From JBAZDC01 sp041654595 (GTDB taxonomy: Bacteria > Pseudomonadota > Gammaproteobacteria > Burkholderiales > Burkholderiaceae_B), in assembly GCA_964551305.1 (NCBI GenBank), contig CAZKBT010000038.1, positions 1 to 30,792 of the forward strand: 30,792 bases of DNA, read 5' to 3'. Within the stretch, counting starts at the first letter, position 1. Each line of letters opens with the position of its first letter. The notes beneath the pieces were generated by a model. That model saw only the letters and a program-made list of their open reading frames with translations. It had not been told where the DNA came from and searched no databases. This document shows positions 1-8,375 of the stretch, one piece after another. The position numbers were made by a program, and so were the translations under genes.

Positions 1-2
1 CG

Positions 3-2090
3 ATGACGGAACTGGGCAGGCTGAAAAGTTTTTGTAAGCTGAGAACGCTGGCCGGTGAGAACTATAAGAACCGATTTTCCCATCGCTCAGGCAACGACGG
101 AATTCGCGTCTATACGATTGAACTCGGCATGGACTCCAAGCGCAATCCGAGCATTGAATTGTCGAAGAAGGTCAGCGACTCCCTGAAACGATGCGATGAC
201 AGCTTAGCAGGGTTAAGGCGCTTCGGCGCTGACCATTACCAAATACTCGGCCATCACTTCACCGATACAAAAGTAGCGGCGGCGCTGGTTCGCGAGGCAC
301 GCGAACATAATTCGACCACTCTGGATTTCAGCCGTTGTCCTTTCATTATTTCCTTGCCCGAAGATCTGCCTGAGTCATTGGAAATACTTAATCTAGGCGG
401 CTGCGACGCGCTAACGAGCCTGCCAGGCCATCTGCCTAAAGCATTGAGAGAGCTTGACCTGGGCTGCTGCCTCTCGCTGAGAGCCCTGCCGGACGAGTTG
501 CCGGAGTCATTGGTGACGCTTAATATAGACTTCTGCCAATCGCTGACCAGACTGCCTGAAACGCTACCTGATTCATTGGTAACGCTTCGACTACGCGACT
601 GTCAATGGCTGACGGCTCTGCCTTCAAGGTTGCCGGAGTCATTGGTAGAGCTTTGCCTGATGGACTGCCCTGCGCTGAGAGCCTTACCGGACAGTCTGCC
701 TGATTCATTGAAAATACTTAATCTACACGGTTGCAGCTTGCTGACGGTGCTGCCGAACACTTTGCCTAGGTCATTGGAATCTCTGGATGTCAGCAACTGC
801 GGCTTGCTGACAGCCCTGCCGGACGCTCTGCCAGACTCTTTGGTAACGTTTACGCTAATCAACTGCCGCTTGCTGACAGCCTTGCCGAACACTCTACCAG
901 CTTCTTTGGCATCGCTCAGTCTGAACAACTGCAGGTTGCTGACAGCCTTGCCGAACATTCTGCCAGATTCCTTGGCATTTCTTGATCTGTCCGACTGCAG
1001 GTCGCTGACAGTTCTGCCGGACACTCTGCCCGGGTCATTGACATATCTGTCTTTACGCAACTGTTCCTCGTTGATGGCCCTACCGAACAATCTGCCCTAC
1101 GCCCTAAGGCTTGACTTGAGCGGTTGCCCCGCGCGTCTACCTCCTCGGCCTGCTCAGGAGCAGTGGTACGGGCAAGCGGGAAAATCAGAAGCCGAGATAA
1201 GAGTGCTTAGGGATGCCTGGGGCGCCATTGAAGGGGAACCTTTGTATCCCCACTTTAGCGGCCTCTTGGAGCGATTGAGCGGAGATAGACTACGCGGCAT
1301 CGTGCGCGCCCAGGATGTTGCCAATGTCATCGAAGAGATCGTCGTATCGCCAAGAATCAGAACGCCGATTTTTGAGGAAGCGGAATCGGCGAACAATAAC
1401 TGTGTCGATCGGCCCCTCACGCTTTTCAACACCATACAGTCGCTCGCGCGCTTTAATAAGCTGCAAAGAGAAGGAGCCGCCGATACCCAGATTCTAGAAC
1501 TCGCGCAAGGCATGCTGAAAACGGCATTGCTCGACGAGGCGAGCATTCTGGTCATGACGAAACAATGGAGAGAGGGACGCCGCTTCGGTAATGCGAATGG
1601 GAATGGCCCTAATATGCGGGAGGGGCTGGAAGTGCAGCTTGAACTGCGCCGTGTGCTGGGTGAAGAACTGAATCTACCATTCAGAGTGCGGGATTCGCTT
1701 CACTCCCGACAGCTAGCGAATCTTAACGACAGCGACATACAATTCGTTAAACAGCATGTGAACGAGACCATGGGCAGCCCCGCTAGAAAATACCTGGGAT
1801 TGATGGCCACACCCATGTGGCAGTCTTATATGCAAAAAGTATGCGAGACGGACATAACCAACGTCACCGACCAGTATGACCAGTTGCTCGATGAACTCGA
1901 AGAGGAATTTGACGACACGGAAGAAAGGATGTTCGATGAGGGGTCGTATGTCAAGTCATGCTCGCTATTAGCCGCTGATCGCCAAGGGGACATCGACCAA
2001 GTCATGATCGAAAGAACGAAAGCCGTCGATGAACTCCATCAGCGCGTGTTGCAAGATAGGGAAATGCATTCAATGCAGCAATACGCGTAG
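3..2090 (+). CDS. LRR-NEL E3 ubiquitin ligase, probable type III secreted effector (IpaH/SspH family)
   Basis: The 695-residue product has an N-terminal region of about 100 residues without repeats (the expected place for a secretion signal), a leucine-rich-repeat block at about 104-383, and a C-terminal domain at about 384-695 that resembles the NEL E3 ligase domain of IpaH, SspH and SlrP. The catalytic-loop signature is visible as Cys467-Val-Asp469-Arg, matching the CxD motif (often CEDR) in which the Cys carries ubiquitin; a TLFNTIQSLARF stretch follows, as in the family. Such proteins act inside eukaryotic host cells and ubiquitinate host targets. The first ATG is at base 3, so the true start may lie upstream of the window. 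The gene is less GC-rich than its neighbours and ends 4 bases from a convergent gene, which suggests horizontal acquisition. Family assignment is firm; secretion and host target are inferred. Confidence 0.85.
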   Translation: MTELGRLKSFCKLRTLAGENYKNRFSHRSGNDGIRVYTIELGMDSKRNPSIELSKKVSDSLKRCDDSLAGLRRFGADHYQILGHHFTDTKVAAALVREAREHNSTTLDFSRCPFIISLPEDLPESLEILNLGGCDALTSLPGHLPKALRELDLGCCLSLRALPDELPESLVTLNIDFCQSLTRLPETLPDSLVTLRLRDCQWLTALPSRLPESLVELCLMDCPALRALPDSLPDSLKILNLHGCSLLTVLPNTLPRSLESLDVSNCGLLTALPDALPDSLVTFTLINCRLLTALPNTLPASLASLSLNNCRLLTALPNILPDSLAFLDLSDCRSLTVLPDTLPGSLTYLSLRNCSSLMALPNNLPYALRLDLSGCPARLPPRPAQEQWYGQAGKSEAEIRVLRDAWGAIEGEPLYPHFSGLLERLSGDRLRGIVRAQDVANVIEEIVVSPRIRTPIFEEAESANNNCVDRPLTLFNTIQSLARFNKLQREGAADTQILELAQGMLKTALLDEASILVMTKQWREGRRFGNANGNGPNMREGLEVQLELRRVLGEELNLPFRVRDSLHSRQLANLNDSDIQFVKQHVNETMGSPARKYLGLMATPMWQSYMQKVCETDITNVTDQYDQLLDELEEEFDDTEERMFDEGSYVKSCSLLAADRQGDIDQVMIERTKAVDELHQRVLQDREMHSMQQYA
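366..1091 (+). repeat. Eleven tandem 66-bp units encoding 22-residue LRRs with a cysteine in each
   Basis: Residues 122-363 of the effector are eleven uninterrupted 22-residue units of the form LPxSLxxLxLxxCxxLxxLP. A partial unit precedes them and a degenerate one follows (about 364-383). Position 13 is cysteine in all eleven units; IpaH-type repeats are usually 20-22 residues with asparagine at this ladder position. Several adjacent units are nearly identical at DNA level, particularly between about 800 and 1010, which points to recent duplication or recombination. Confidence 0.9.
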
Positions 2091-2094
2091 AGCG

Positions 2095-3084
2095 TTAGTC
2101 CCGATCCACATCGACCACCAGCCGCCCCCTGACTCGGCCGGTCAGCATTTGCTGCGCCACGTCGACCACGTCGCTCAAGCCTATCGTTCGCGAGCCGATG
2201 AGAGACAATTTGTTCCTGTCCAGCTCCTTGGCCAGGCGATTCCAGGCTTGCTGGCGCTCGGCCAGGGGACACATGACGCTGTCGATGCCAGCCAGCGTCA
2301 CATTTCGCAGGATGAAGGGCGCGACGGTTGCGGGAAAATCCAGTCCCTGGGCCAGTCCGCAGGCGGCGACGATGCCTCGATACCGAGTGCCGGCGCAGAC
2401 GTTGGCCAGCGTATGGCTGCCCACGCTGTCCACGGCGCCCGCCCAGCGTTCCTTGCCCAGCGGCTTGCCGGGCTCGCTCAAGGTTTTGCGGTCGATGATG
2501 TCGGCGGCGCCGAGGGCTTGCAAATAGTCGGCTTCTTCGGGGCGTCCGGTGGACGCCAATACCCTGTAGCCCAGGGACGAAAGCAAGGCGATGGCGATAG
2601 ATCCGACGCCGCCGGCGGCGCCCGTGACGAGTATGTCTCCCGACTGCGGCGTCAAGCCGTGGCGCTGCAAGGCCATGATGCAGAGCATGGCCGTATATCC
2701 CGCCGTGCCGATGGCCATGGCTTGGTCGGGCTGCATCCCGTCCGGCAAGCGGATCAGCCATTGGCTTTTTACCCTGGCCAGTTGCGCCAAGCCGCCCCAA
2801 TGCGCCTCGCCCACGCCCCAGCCGTTCAGCACCACCCTGTCGCCCGCCTTGAAGCCCGTGCCGGCGCTTTCTTGAACGGCGCCGACGAAATCGATGCCGG
2901 GCACCATGGGAAAGCTTCGCACGACCGGCGAGCGACCGGTGATGGCGAGCGCGTCCTTGTAATTCAAGGTCGAATGGGACACGCGCACCAGGACGTCGCC
3001 TTCAGGGAGCCGGCCGGGATCGACCGCCTGCAGGCCGGCGCGGTAACCTTGGTCGTCTTTTTCCACCAGAATAGCCTTGAACAT
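2095..3084 (-). CDS. acuI: Acrylyl-CoA reductase / YhdH-type NADPH oxidoreductase
   Basis: The 329-residue protein belongs to the zinc-independent medium-chain dehydrogenase/reductase group containing AcuI and YhdH, which reduce acrylyl-CoA to propionyl-CoA with NADPH. Visible marks are the N-terminal NYKDALAITG segment, PGIDFVG near residue 62, the nucleotide-binding TGAAGGVGSIA at 154-164, and the family's normal length. The ATG at 3084 has an AGGAGC ribosome-binding site 7 bases upstream. It is the last gene of the minus-strand operon starting at 9437 and follows the hydratase by 30 bases, so its substrate is probably the enoyl-CoA made by the preceding enzymes. The substrate is inferred from family and context. 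Confidence 0.85.
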   Translation of the reverse strand: MFKAILVEKDDQGYRAGLQAVDPGRLPEGDVLVRVSHSTLNYKDALAITGRSPVVRSFPMVPGIDFVGAVQESAGTGFKAGDRVVLNGWGVGEAHWGGLAQLARVKSQWLIRLPDGMQPDQAMAIGTAGYTAMLCIMALQRHGLTPQSGDILVTGAAGGVGSIAIALLSSLGYRVLASTGRPEEADYLQALGAADIIDRKTLSEPGKPLGKERWAGAVDSVGSHTLANVCAGTRYRGIVAACGLAQGLDFPATVAPFILRNVTLAGIDSVMCPLAERQQAWNRLAKELDRNKLSLIGSRTIGLSDVVDVAQQMLTGRVRGRLVVDVDRD

Positions 3085-3114
3085 CGCTTTTGCTCCTGTA
3101 ACGTATGTCGGGTC

Positions 3115-3876
3115 TTATCGATCCGTAAACTGCGGCGTGCGCTTTTCAAAGAAAGCCCTCACGCCTTCCTTGGCGTCGGCGCGCTTTTCCAGGCGGCGCG
3201 CTTCGCGATACTCGTACTCTTCCGCCGCAGCATAGTCTATCGGATCGGAAGCCTGCATCCCTTTTTTTATGGCGGTGATGACCGCGGGCGCGTTGGCGGC
3301 GATCCTGTGCGCCAGTGCCAATGCCGCTTCCAGGGCCTGTCCTTTGGGAACCACTTGCGATACGAATCCCAGCCGGTAGGCGTCCTGGGCGGTGAGCGGA
3401 TCGGCGGTGATCATCATTTCCAGCGCGACCGGGCGCGGCAGCAGGGTGGGAAGCCGGGATAGCTGGCCCCCTTCGGGCAGCATGCCCAGCCGCGCGCCGG
3501 GAGAGCCGAACTCCGCATTCTCGCTGGCGACGCGGATGTCGCAAGATAGCGCAAGGATGAACGCCGCCGCATAGCAGTGGCCGTTGACGGCGGCGATGAC
3601 GGGCTTGTTCATGCTCAAAGGACGAAGAAACGGCGCTTCGCCCAGATCTGTTTCAAGGTAGGCGCCGCTTTCGATTTCCCGCAGATCATGCCCGGTGGAA
3701 AAGGCGGCCGATCCCGCGCCGGTCACGACGACGGCCCGGATGGCGGGATCCTGTTCGGCCTCATCCAGTTCATTCAACAGGGCTTGCGCCATGCCTTCGC
3801 CGAACGCGTTATGAATGCGCTCATTAGCGATTGTGAGAATGCGCACGGCGTTCTGGGTCTGTCGTAGAATTTCCAT
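3115..3876 (-). CDS. Enoyl-CoA hydratase/isomerase (crotonase) family protein, CaiD-like
   Basis: This 253-residue crotonase-fold protein has the oxyanion segments (FSTGHDL near 59-65 and NGHCYAAAF near 98-106), the SPGARLGMLPEGG block at 125-137 and a C-terminal AFFEKRTPQF. Members hydrate enoyl-CoA or dehydrate hydroxyacyl-CoA thioesters. The first catalytic glutamate of classical hydratases (the PE in FxxPE) is Gly127 here. The second survives as Glu153 in ALEMM, and an acidic residue (Glu135) sits where CaiD has Asp. Hydratase chemistry is therefore uncertain; isomerisation or another reaction is possible. I chose the ATG at 3876, where the crotonase homology begins; an in-frame ATG at 3928-3930 would overlap the ligase gene. 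The operon context suggests it acts after the CoA ligase. Confidence 0.82.
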   Translation of the reverse strand: MEILRQTQNAVRILTIANERIHNAFGEGMAQALLNELDEAEQDPAIRAVVVTGAGSAAFSTGHDLREIESGAYLETDLGEAPFLRPLSMNKPVIAAVNGHCYAAAFILALSCDIRVASENAEFGSPGARLGMLPEGGQLSRLPTLLPRPVALEMMITADPLTAQDAYRLGFVSQVVPKGQALEAALALAHRIAANAPAVITAIKKGMQASDPIDYAAAEEYEYREARRLEKRADAKEGVRAFFEKRTPQFTDR

Positions 3877-3917
3877 ATTTTTTACTCGATAGGGTTTGCG
3901 ATGTTGATGTGTCGAGG

Positions 3918-5555
3918 CTAGCGCCAACATTCGTCTTTCGCGTCGTAGGCGTTCAACCTGAGATCCTGGACGCCTTCGGTCAGCGCCTTCTTGCGCACGC
4001 GCAGGGAGTCCGTGAGCTCGAAGCGTTCCACATACGCGTAGTAGCGGGGAACTTTGAAGGCCGCCATGTTGGCGCGGGCGTGCTCGAGCAGGCGCGTAAC
4101 CGGCAGCTGGTCCTGCGTGACGCCGTCATTGAGCTGCACGTATACCTTGACCTCTTCTCCGCAGTAGTCGTCGGGAACGGGAACGACGGCGGCCTGGCTT
4201 ACCTCCGGCAAAGACCGGATGACCGCCTCCACTTCCTGTGCGGGAATGTTCTCGCCGTTGCGGCGCACCATGTCTTTGCTGCGGCCGACGATGCGATAGT
4301 GTCCGCTCGGTTCTTTGACGAACAGGTCGCCCGTGCGGAACCACCCGTCGCGGAATACGTCCGACGTGGCCTCTTCGTTCTGGTAGTATCCCAGCATGAT
4401 GCCGGGGCCGCGCACGCATAATTCCCCGGTCTTGCCGTCTTCCAGCTCATGGCCGTCGGGGTCGCAAATGCGGACTTCGCGAAAAGGGGCGACTACGCCG
4501 CACGTGCCGGAGGCGTAGTCGCTGGGCCGTACGTCGCGCGGCATGTACAGGACGCCTCCGATTTCCGTCATGCCGTAGAACTCCTGCACGTGCGCGTCGA
4601 ATAGCTGCTCGAAGTTCTGCGCGGCAGCTTGGTTGAATCCGAAAATAGTGGCGAGCTTGAGCCGGTTCGTCTTGTCCTCGATGCGCAGACCTTGCTTATA
4701 GGCCATTTCGAACATGGAGCAATAATCGCAGCCATGACGAATGGCGTCGGGCATGAAGCGCTTGGACCCGGGACGGCGGGGAATGAAGAGTTGCGCCCCC
4801 ATCAGCATCGCGTTCATCAGCAGGCGCTGGGAAACCATGTAGTAGAAGCTTTGGCCCATGTAGATCCGGCTCATGGTGTCGCCAAAGAGAGCGCACGAAC
4901 CAAGGCCGAGGACCAGCCAGTACTCATGCGTCAGCATGCAGCCTTTGGCAAAGCCGGTGGTGCCGGAGGTGAACTGGATGTTCAAGAGCGTGGAGGGGCG
5001 CACGTCCGCCGGCGGCAGCGCCGTATCGGCGGCCGCCAGGAGCCGGTCCCAGGACCGGTAAGGCGCGCGCGGGGCCGACGTGCCGACCACCAGTGTGTTC
5101 TCGGCGCGGCGCGGCGCGTTCGGCACCTGTTCGAACACCGGCAGGAATTCGTCCTCGATGACCAGGAAGCGGCTTTCGGAAAGCGAAAGCGCATGCTCGA
5201 CTTCTCGCTCGGTGTACGCGGTGTTGATGGGGACGATGGTGGCGCCGATCTTGGCAAGGGCCAGCCAGCACAAGGGAAAGGCCTCTATGTTGTTGACCAT
5301 GATGGCAACGTGCGACCGCGGCCTTACTCCCGCGCCGTAAAGGGCGCCGGCGGCGCGATCGACCAGGTCCAGCACCTGGCGCCAGGTTTTGCTTACGCCT
5401 TCGTCGATGAACGTCCATGCGGCGCGATCGCCATGCTGCTGCGCCGTCCAGCGCAGGACTTCATATACGGTGCGGGGCAGCCCTTTCGCATAAAGGTCGC
5501 CGAATCCGGAGGCGCGGCCGGTCTCGTCGAGCAGTTGCGCATACGTAGCAGTCAT
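3918..5555 (-). CDS. AMP-dependent acyl-CoA ligase, CaiC-like
   Basis: This 545-residue ANL-superfamily enzyme would activate a carboxylic acid to its CoA thioester with ATP. It shows the P-loop FTSGTTGFAKG at 195-205, the YGMTEIGG adenylate motif near 340, the TGDLF motif and the hinge region GRSKDMVRRNGENIPAQEVE. Similarity is closest in style to crotonobetaine/carnitine-CoA ligase CaiC. The C-terminal A10 motif is atypical: LTDSLRVRKKAL replaces the usual PxTxxGKxxK pattern, so the catalytic lysine may be replaced or shifted. It begins 18 bases after the second permease gene and precedes the crotonase gene by 41 bases, all in one operon. The exact substrate cannot be read from the sequence; a small, perhaps cationic acid delivered by the adjacent importer is an inference. 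Confidence 0.85.
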   Translation of the reverse strand: MTATYAQLLDETGRASGFGDLYAKGLPRTVYEVLRWTAQQHGDRAAWTFIDEGVSKTWRQVLDLVDRAAGALYGAGVRPRSHVAIMVNNIEAFPLCWLALAKIGATIVPINTAYTEREVEHALSLSESRFLVIEDEFLPVFEQVPNAPRRAENTLVVGTSAPRAPYRSWDRLLAAADTALPPADVRPSTLLNIQFTSGTTGFAKGCMLTHEYWLVLGLGSCALFGDTMSRIYMGQSFYYMVSQRLLMNAMLMGAQLFIPRRPGSKRFMPDAIRHGCDYCSMFEMAYKQGLRIEDKTNRLKLATIFGFNQAAAQNFEQLFDAHVQEFYGMTEIGGVLYMPRDVRPSDYASGTCGVVAPFREVRICDPDGHELEDGKTGELCVRGPGIMLGYYQNEEATSDVFRDGWFRTGDLFVKEPSGHYRIVGRSKDMVRRNGENIPAQEVEAVIRSLPEVSQAAVVPVPDDYCGEEVKVYVQLNDGVTQDQLPVTRLLEHARANMAAFKVPRYYAYVERFELTDSLRVRKKALTEGVQDLRLNAYDAKDECWR

Positions 5556-5573
5556 GTTGCTCTACAGCCTATA

Positions 5574-6386
5574 TCAGTTATCTGTGGTTAAACCGTGTTG
5601 TTGCGCGCTCTTGCGCCGCAACAGCTCGATCGGCACCACCACGACGGCGGTGATGACGATCAGCAAGGTCGCGACGACCGCGACGACGGGAGACAGGTCT
5701 TGTCGAACGTCGGCCCAGATCCGCATGGGCAGGGTTTCGTTCTGCGCCATGACGAACAATGAGATGACGAGTTCGTCGAATGAGACGAAGAAGGCGAACA
5801 CAAAGGCGGCGAAGACCGATGGGGCGATGCACGGCAGGGTGACGTGCCGGAATGCCTTGAAGGGTGTAGCCCCGAGTACGCGTGCCGTTTTCTCCAACGA
5901 CTCTCCCGCTTGCTGCAGGACGCCCAGCGTGGCCGTAATGACGAAGGGCAAGGCCAATGTGCTGTGTGCGATGATGATCCCGGCGTATGAGCCGTAAAGG
6001 CCGAGGCGCGTGAACAAAAGCAGAACCCCCAGGGCCAGGATGATGACCGGCACGACCTGCGGCCCGAGGAACAGCCAGCGCAGGGTGACGCTCCAGCTCT
6101 TGTTGCTGCGAGCCAGGGCCAGCGAGCTGAGCGTGCCTACGATGGTGGCGACCGTGGCGGACGCCGTCGCCACGAACAGGCTGCGATAAATGGCGTTCAT
6201 CCAGCCCGTGGACTTGAACAGTTCGCCATACCAGTGCCAAGTCAGCCCTTTGGGCGGAAAGGCAAGATAGGTGGTGTTGCTGAACGACATGGGAATGACG
6301 ACGATCAGCGGCACCAGCAAGTACAGAAGAATCAGCGCCACGTAGAGCGGGAGCACCCACTGCCGTTTTGGTCGCGTGCCGCTCAT
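5574..6386 (-). CDS. ABC transporter inner-membrane permease, PotC-like
   Basis: The 270-residue protein has six predicted hydrophobic segments, beginning with WVLPLYVALILLYLLVPLIVV. The ABC permease EAA-type loop is seen around ARVLGATPFKAFRHVTLPCIAPS near 170-195. It belongs to the spermidine/putrescine-type importer permeases (COG1177 style). Its ATG overlaps the stop of the first permease gene by 4 bases, a sign of translational coupling. It should pair with that permease as the membrane channel of the importer. The CoA ligase gene follows directly, which ties transport to CoA activation. Confidence 0.88.
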   Translation of the reverse strand: MSGTRPKRQWVLPLYVALILLYLLVPLIVVIPMSFSNTTYLAFPPKGLTWHWYGELFKSTGWMNAIYRSLFVATASATVATIVGTLSSLALARSNKSWSVTLRWLFLGPQVVPVIILALGVLLLFTRLGLYGSYAGIIIAHSTLALPFVITATLGVLQQAGESLEKTARVLGATPFKAFRHVTLPCIAPSVFAAFVFAFFVSFDELVISLFVMAQNETLPMRIWADVRQDLSPVVAVVATLLIVITAVVVVPIELLRRKSAQQHGLTTDN

Positions 6387-7231
6387 TTCACGCCTCCGCT
6401 CAAGTCGGCCTGCAGCGCCTTGCGGACGAACGCCACGAGCACTGCAACCAATAGCCCCCCGCCCACCAGAAGAATGACGCTGAGCGTGGCTGCCAATTCC
6501 CAGTCCATCGTTTCATTCACCTGGGTTTGTATGACGTTGGAAATGAGCACGTCGTTGGGTCCGCCCACCAGCGCGGGCGTGATGAAGAAGCCGAGCGACA
6601 GGACGAAAACCAGAATGCCGCTGGCGATCACCGCGTTGGCGGTCATGGGAAAAAAGACATGCCGGAAGGCGTTGACCGGACTGGCGCCGAGGCTGCGGGC
6701 GGCCTTGACGAAGGTGTCGTTGATGGATGCCATGGCGCTGTAGAGCATGAGAACGGCGATCGGCAGCAGCACCTGGATCATGGCGACGTATACGGCAAAG
6801 CGCGTATACAAGAGCTGTACCGGCTGGTCGGTCGCGTTGATGGCCAGCAAAAAGGTATTGACCACGCCCGTGCGCCCGAGCACGACGATCCAGCCATAGG
6901 TGCGGATCAGCACGCTCACCCATAGCGGCGTCAGGATGGCGATCAACAGCAGTTTCTGGGAAACCCCCCGGGTGCGGGTAAGATAATAAGCGACCGGATA
7001 AGCCAGGGTGACCGTGAGCAGGGCCACCCCGACCGACAATGTGAACGTGTCGATCATGATGTGGCGATAAGGATCGCCAGGCAGGAAGAACTGCGTGTAG
7101 AGGTCGAGTGTCGTGGCCCACTGCGCGACTTCGCCCAGTGGAATGACAAAGCCTACCGCCATGAACAACAAGGCAGGCACGAGCAGCCAGACCGGGCTGC
7201 GTCGTAGCAATGAAGGCGGCATGAGTCCCAT
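6383..7231 (-). CDS. ABC transporter inner-membrane permease, PotB-like
   Basis: The 282-residue permease has a first membrane segment at WLLVPALLFMAVGFVIPLG and an EAA loop at AARSLGASPVNAFRHVFFPM. It matches the PotB/PotH side of polyamine-type ABC importers. The open frame extends upstream to 7390, but those extra residues are an out-of-frame reading of the binding-protein gene. I therefore start at the ATG ending at 7231; another in-frame ATG at 7222 is possible. It lies 28 bases after the binding-protein gene. Confidence 0.85.
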   Translation of the reverse strand: MGLMPPSLLRRSPVWLLVPALLFMAVGFVIPLGEVAQWATTLDLYTQFFLPGDPYRHIMIDTFTLSVGVALLTVTLAYPVAYYLTRTRGVSQKLLLIAILTPLWVSVLIRTYGWIVVLGRTGVVNTFLLAINATDQPVQLLYTRFAVYVAMIQVLLPIAVLMLYSAMASINDTFVKAARSLGASPVNAFRHVFFPMTANAVIASGILVFVLSLGFFITPALVGGPNDVLISNVIQTQVNETMDWELAATLSVILLVGGGLLVAVLVAFVRKALQADLSGGVK

Positions 7232-7259
7232 AGCGTATCCGGTTGTTTGGTGAGCCTGA

Positions 7260-8324
7260 TTACTGCAAGCGCCAGCGATCCCAGCGCGCTTGGACCTGCT
7301 TGCGGTTTTTCGCCCAGAACTCCGCGTTGTAGTTGAACTGCTTGTCCACGTTCTGAGGGTGGGTGGGCAGCTTCCTGGCGTATTCGTCATCCAGGTACTG
7401 GTACATCTCGTTGTTGAAGCTGGAATAGGGCAGTTTTTTCGCGATCTCGGCCAGGCGCTTTGGATCGTTCCAGCAGAACTTGATGAATTTCAGCGCGCCT
7501 TCCTTGTTCTTCGCATGCCTCGGGATGGAGTAGTTGCTCATTTCGATTGCCGCGCCGTTCCAGCTGATATCAACCGGCACGCCTTCGGCTTGCAGCGGCG
7601 ATACGCGGCCGTTGAAAGTCGTGGCGTAGTACACGTTGCCTGTGGCCAGCATTTGCGGGGGCTGCTGGCCGCTGGACCACCATACGGTAATGTGCTCTTT
7701 GATTTCGTCCATTTTCTTGAACGCGCGATCCATGCCTTCTTTGGTGTCGAGCACGTCGTACACTTGCGCTGGAGCCACGCCGTCGGCGATCAGGGCGAAC
7801 TCGAGGTTTTCCACGGGGGTGTTGCGCAGCGAGCGCGGGCCGGGAAATTCCTTTACGTTCCAAAAATCCTTCCAGCCGGTGAACGTTTTTCCTTCCGGGA
7901 CTTTATCGGTGCGGTAGGCGATGGCGACGGAATAGGCCACCGCTCCGATCGCGGTCGGCATGCGACCGACGTCGGCGATCTTTTTCTCCGGATCGATGTA
8001 GTCCCAATCCAGCGGCTCCAGCCAGTCATTCTCGGTGGCGATGATGACGGCGTCGCCTTCAGTAGGCGCGATGTCCCACTGCACGTTCTTGGTCATTTGC
8101 TGGATGCGGATCTGCGCAATGGAGTTGTCGGTCGCGACCGTGTGCACCGGTATGCCGGTTTCTTTCTCAAAGGGAACGCCGCAGACTTCCTTGATGGTGT
8201 CGGCCCACACCCCGCCGTAGCTGGCGAAAACCACCGGATCATTGGCTTTGGCGGCGCCCGGAGCGATCGCCATGGCGACGATGAAGCCGCATGACAATTG
8301 CCGACTGGAGAACTTGAGTTTCAT
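7260..8324 (-). CDS. Periplasmic substrate-binding protein, PotD/PotF-like
   Basis: This 354-residue secreted binding protein starts with MKLKFSSRQL, then a hydrophobic stretch ending AAKA, a plausible signal-peptidase site before NDPVVFASYGG. The mature part has features of the polyamine-type family (COG0687): VFASYGG at the start, WDIAPTEGDAV, a pair of tryptophans in VWWSSGQQPPQ and NYSIPRHAKN. The family binds polyamines, but also opines, betaines and other small cationic compounds, so ligand identity is open. The ATG at 8324 is preceded by GAGG at 6 bases and is preferred to the TTG at 8330. It is the second gene of the operon. Confidence 0.87.
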   Translation of the reverse strand: MKLKFSSRQLSCGFIVAMAIAPGAAKANDPVVFASYGGVWADTIKEVCGVPFEKETGIPVHTVATDNSIAQIRIQQMTKNVQWDIAPTEGDAVIIATENDWLEPLDWDYIDPEKKIADVGRMPTAIGAVAYSVAIAYRTDKVPEGKTFTGWKDFWNVKEFPGPRSLRNTPVENLEFALIADGVAPAQVYDVLDTKEGMDRAFKKMDEIKEHITVWWSSGQQPPQMLATGNVYYATTFNGRVSPLQAEGVPVDISWNGAAIEMSNYSIPRHAKNKEGALKFIKFCWNDPKRLAEIAKKLPYSSFNNEMYQYLDDEYARKLPTHPQNVDKQFNYNAEFWAKNRKQVQARWDRWRLQ

Positions 8325-8375
8325 AAGCAACCTCGGTACTTGGACAAGTGGAACAACGGCATCAATGCCGGGACG

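Noticed and set aside
602..1090. Repetitive minus-strand open frame over the LRR block
   Set aside because: It is the reverse reading of the tandem repeats, has no start context and no homology; the plus-strand frame has the catalytic motif.
2029..3462. Long plus-strand open frame of 477 codons
   Set aside because: It runs antisense across two well-recognised genes and across their boundary, a usual effect of high GC.
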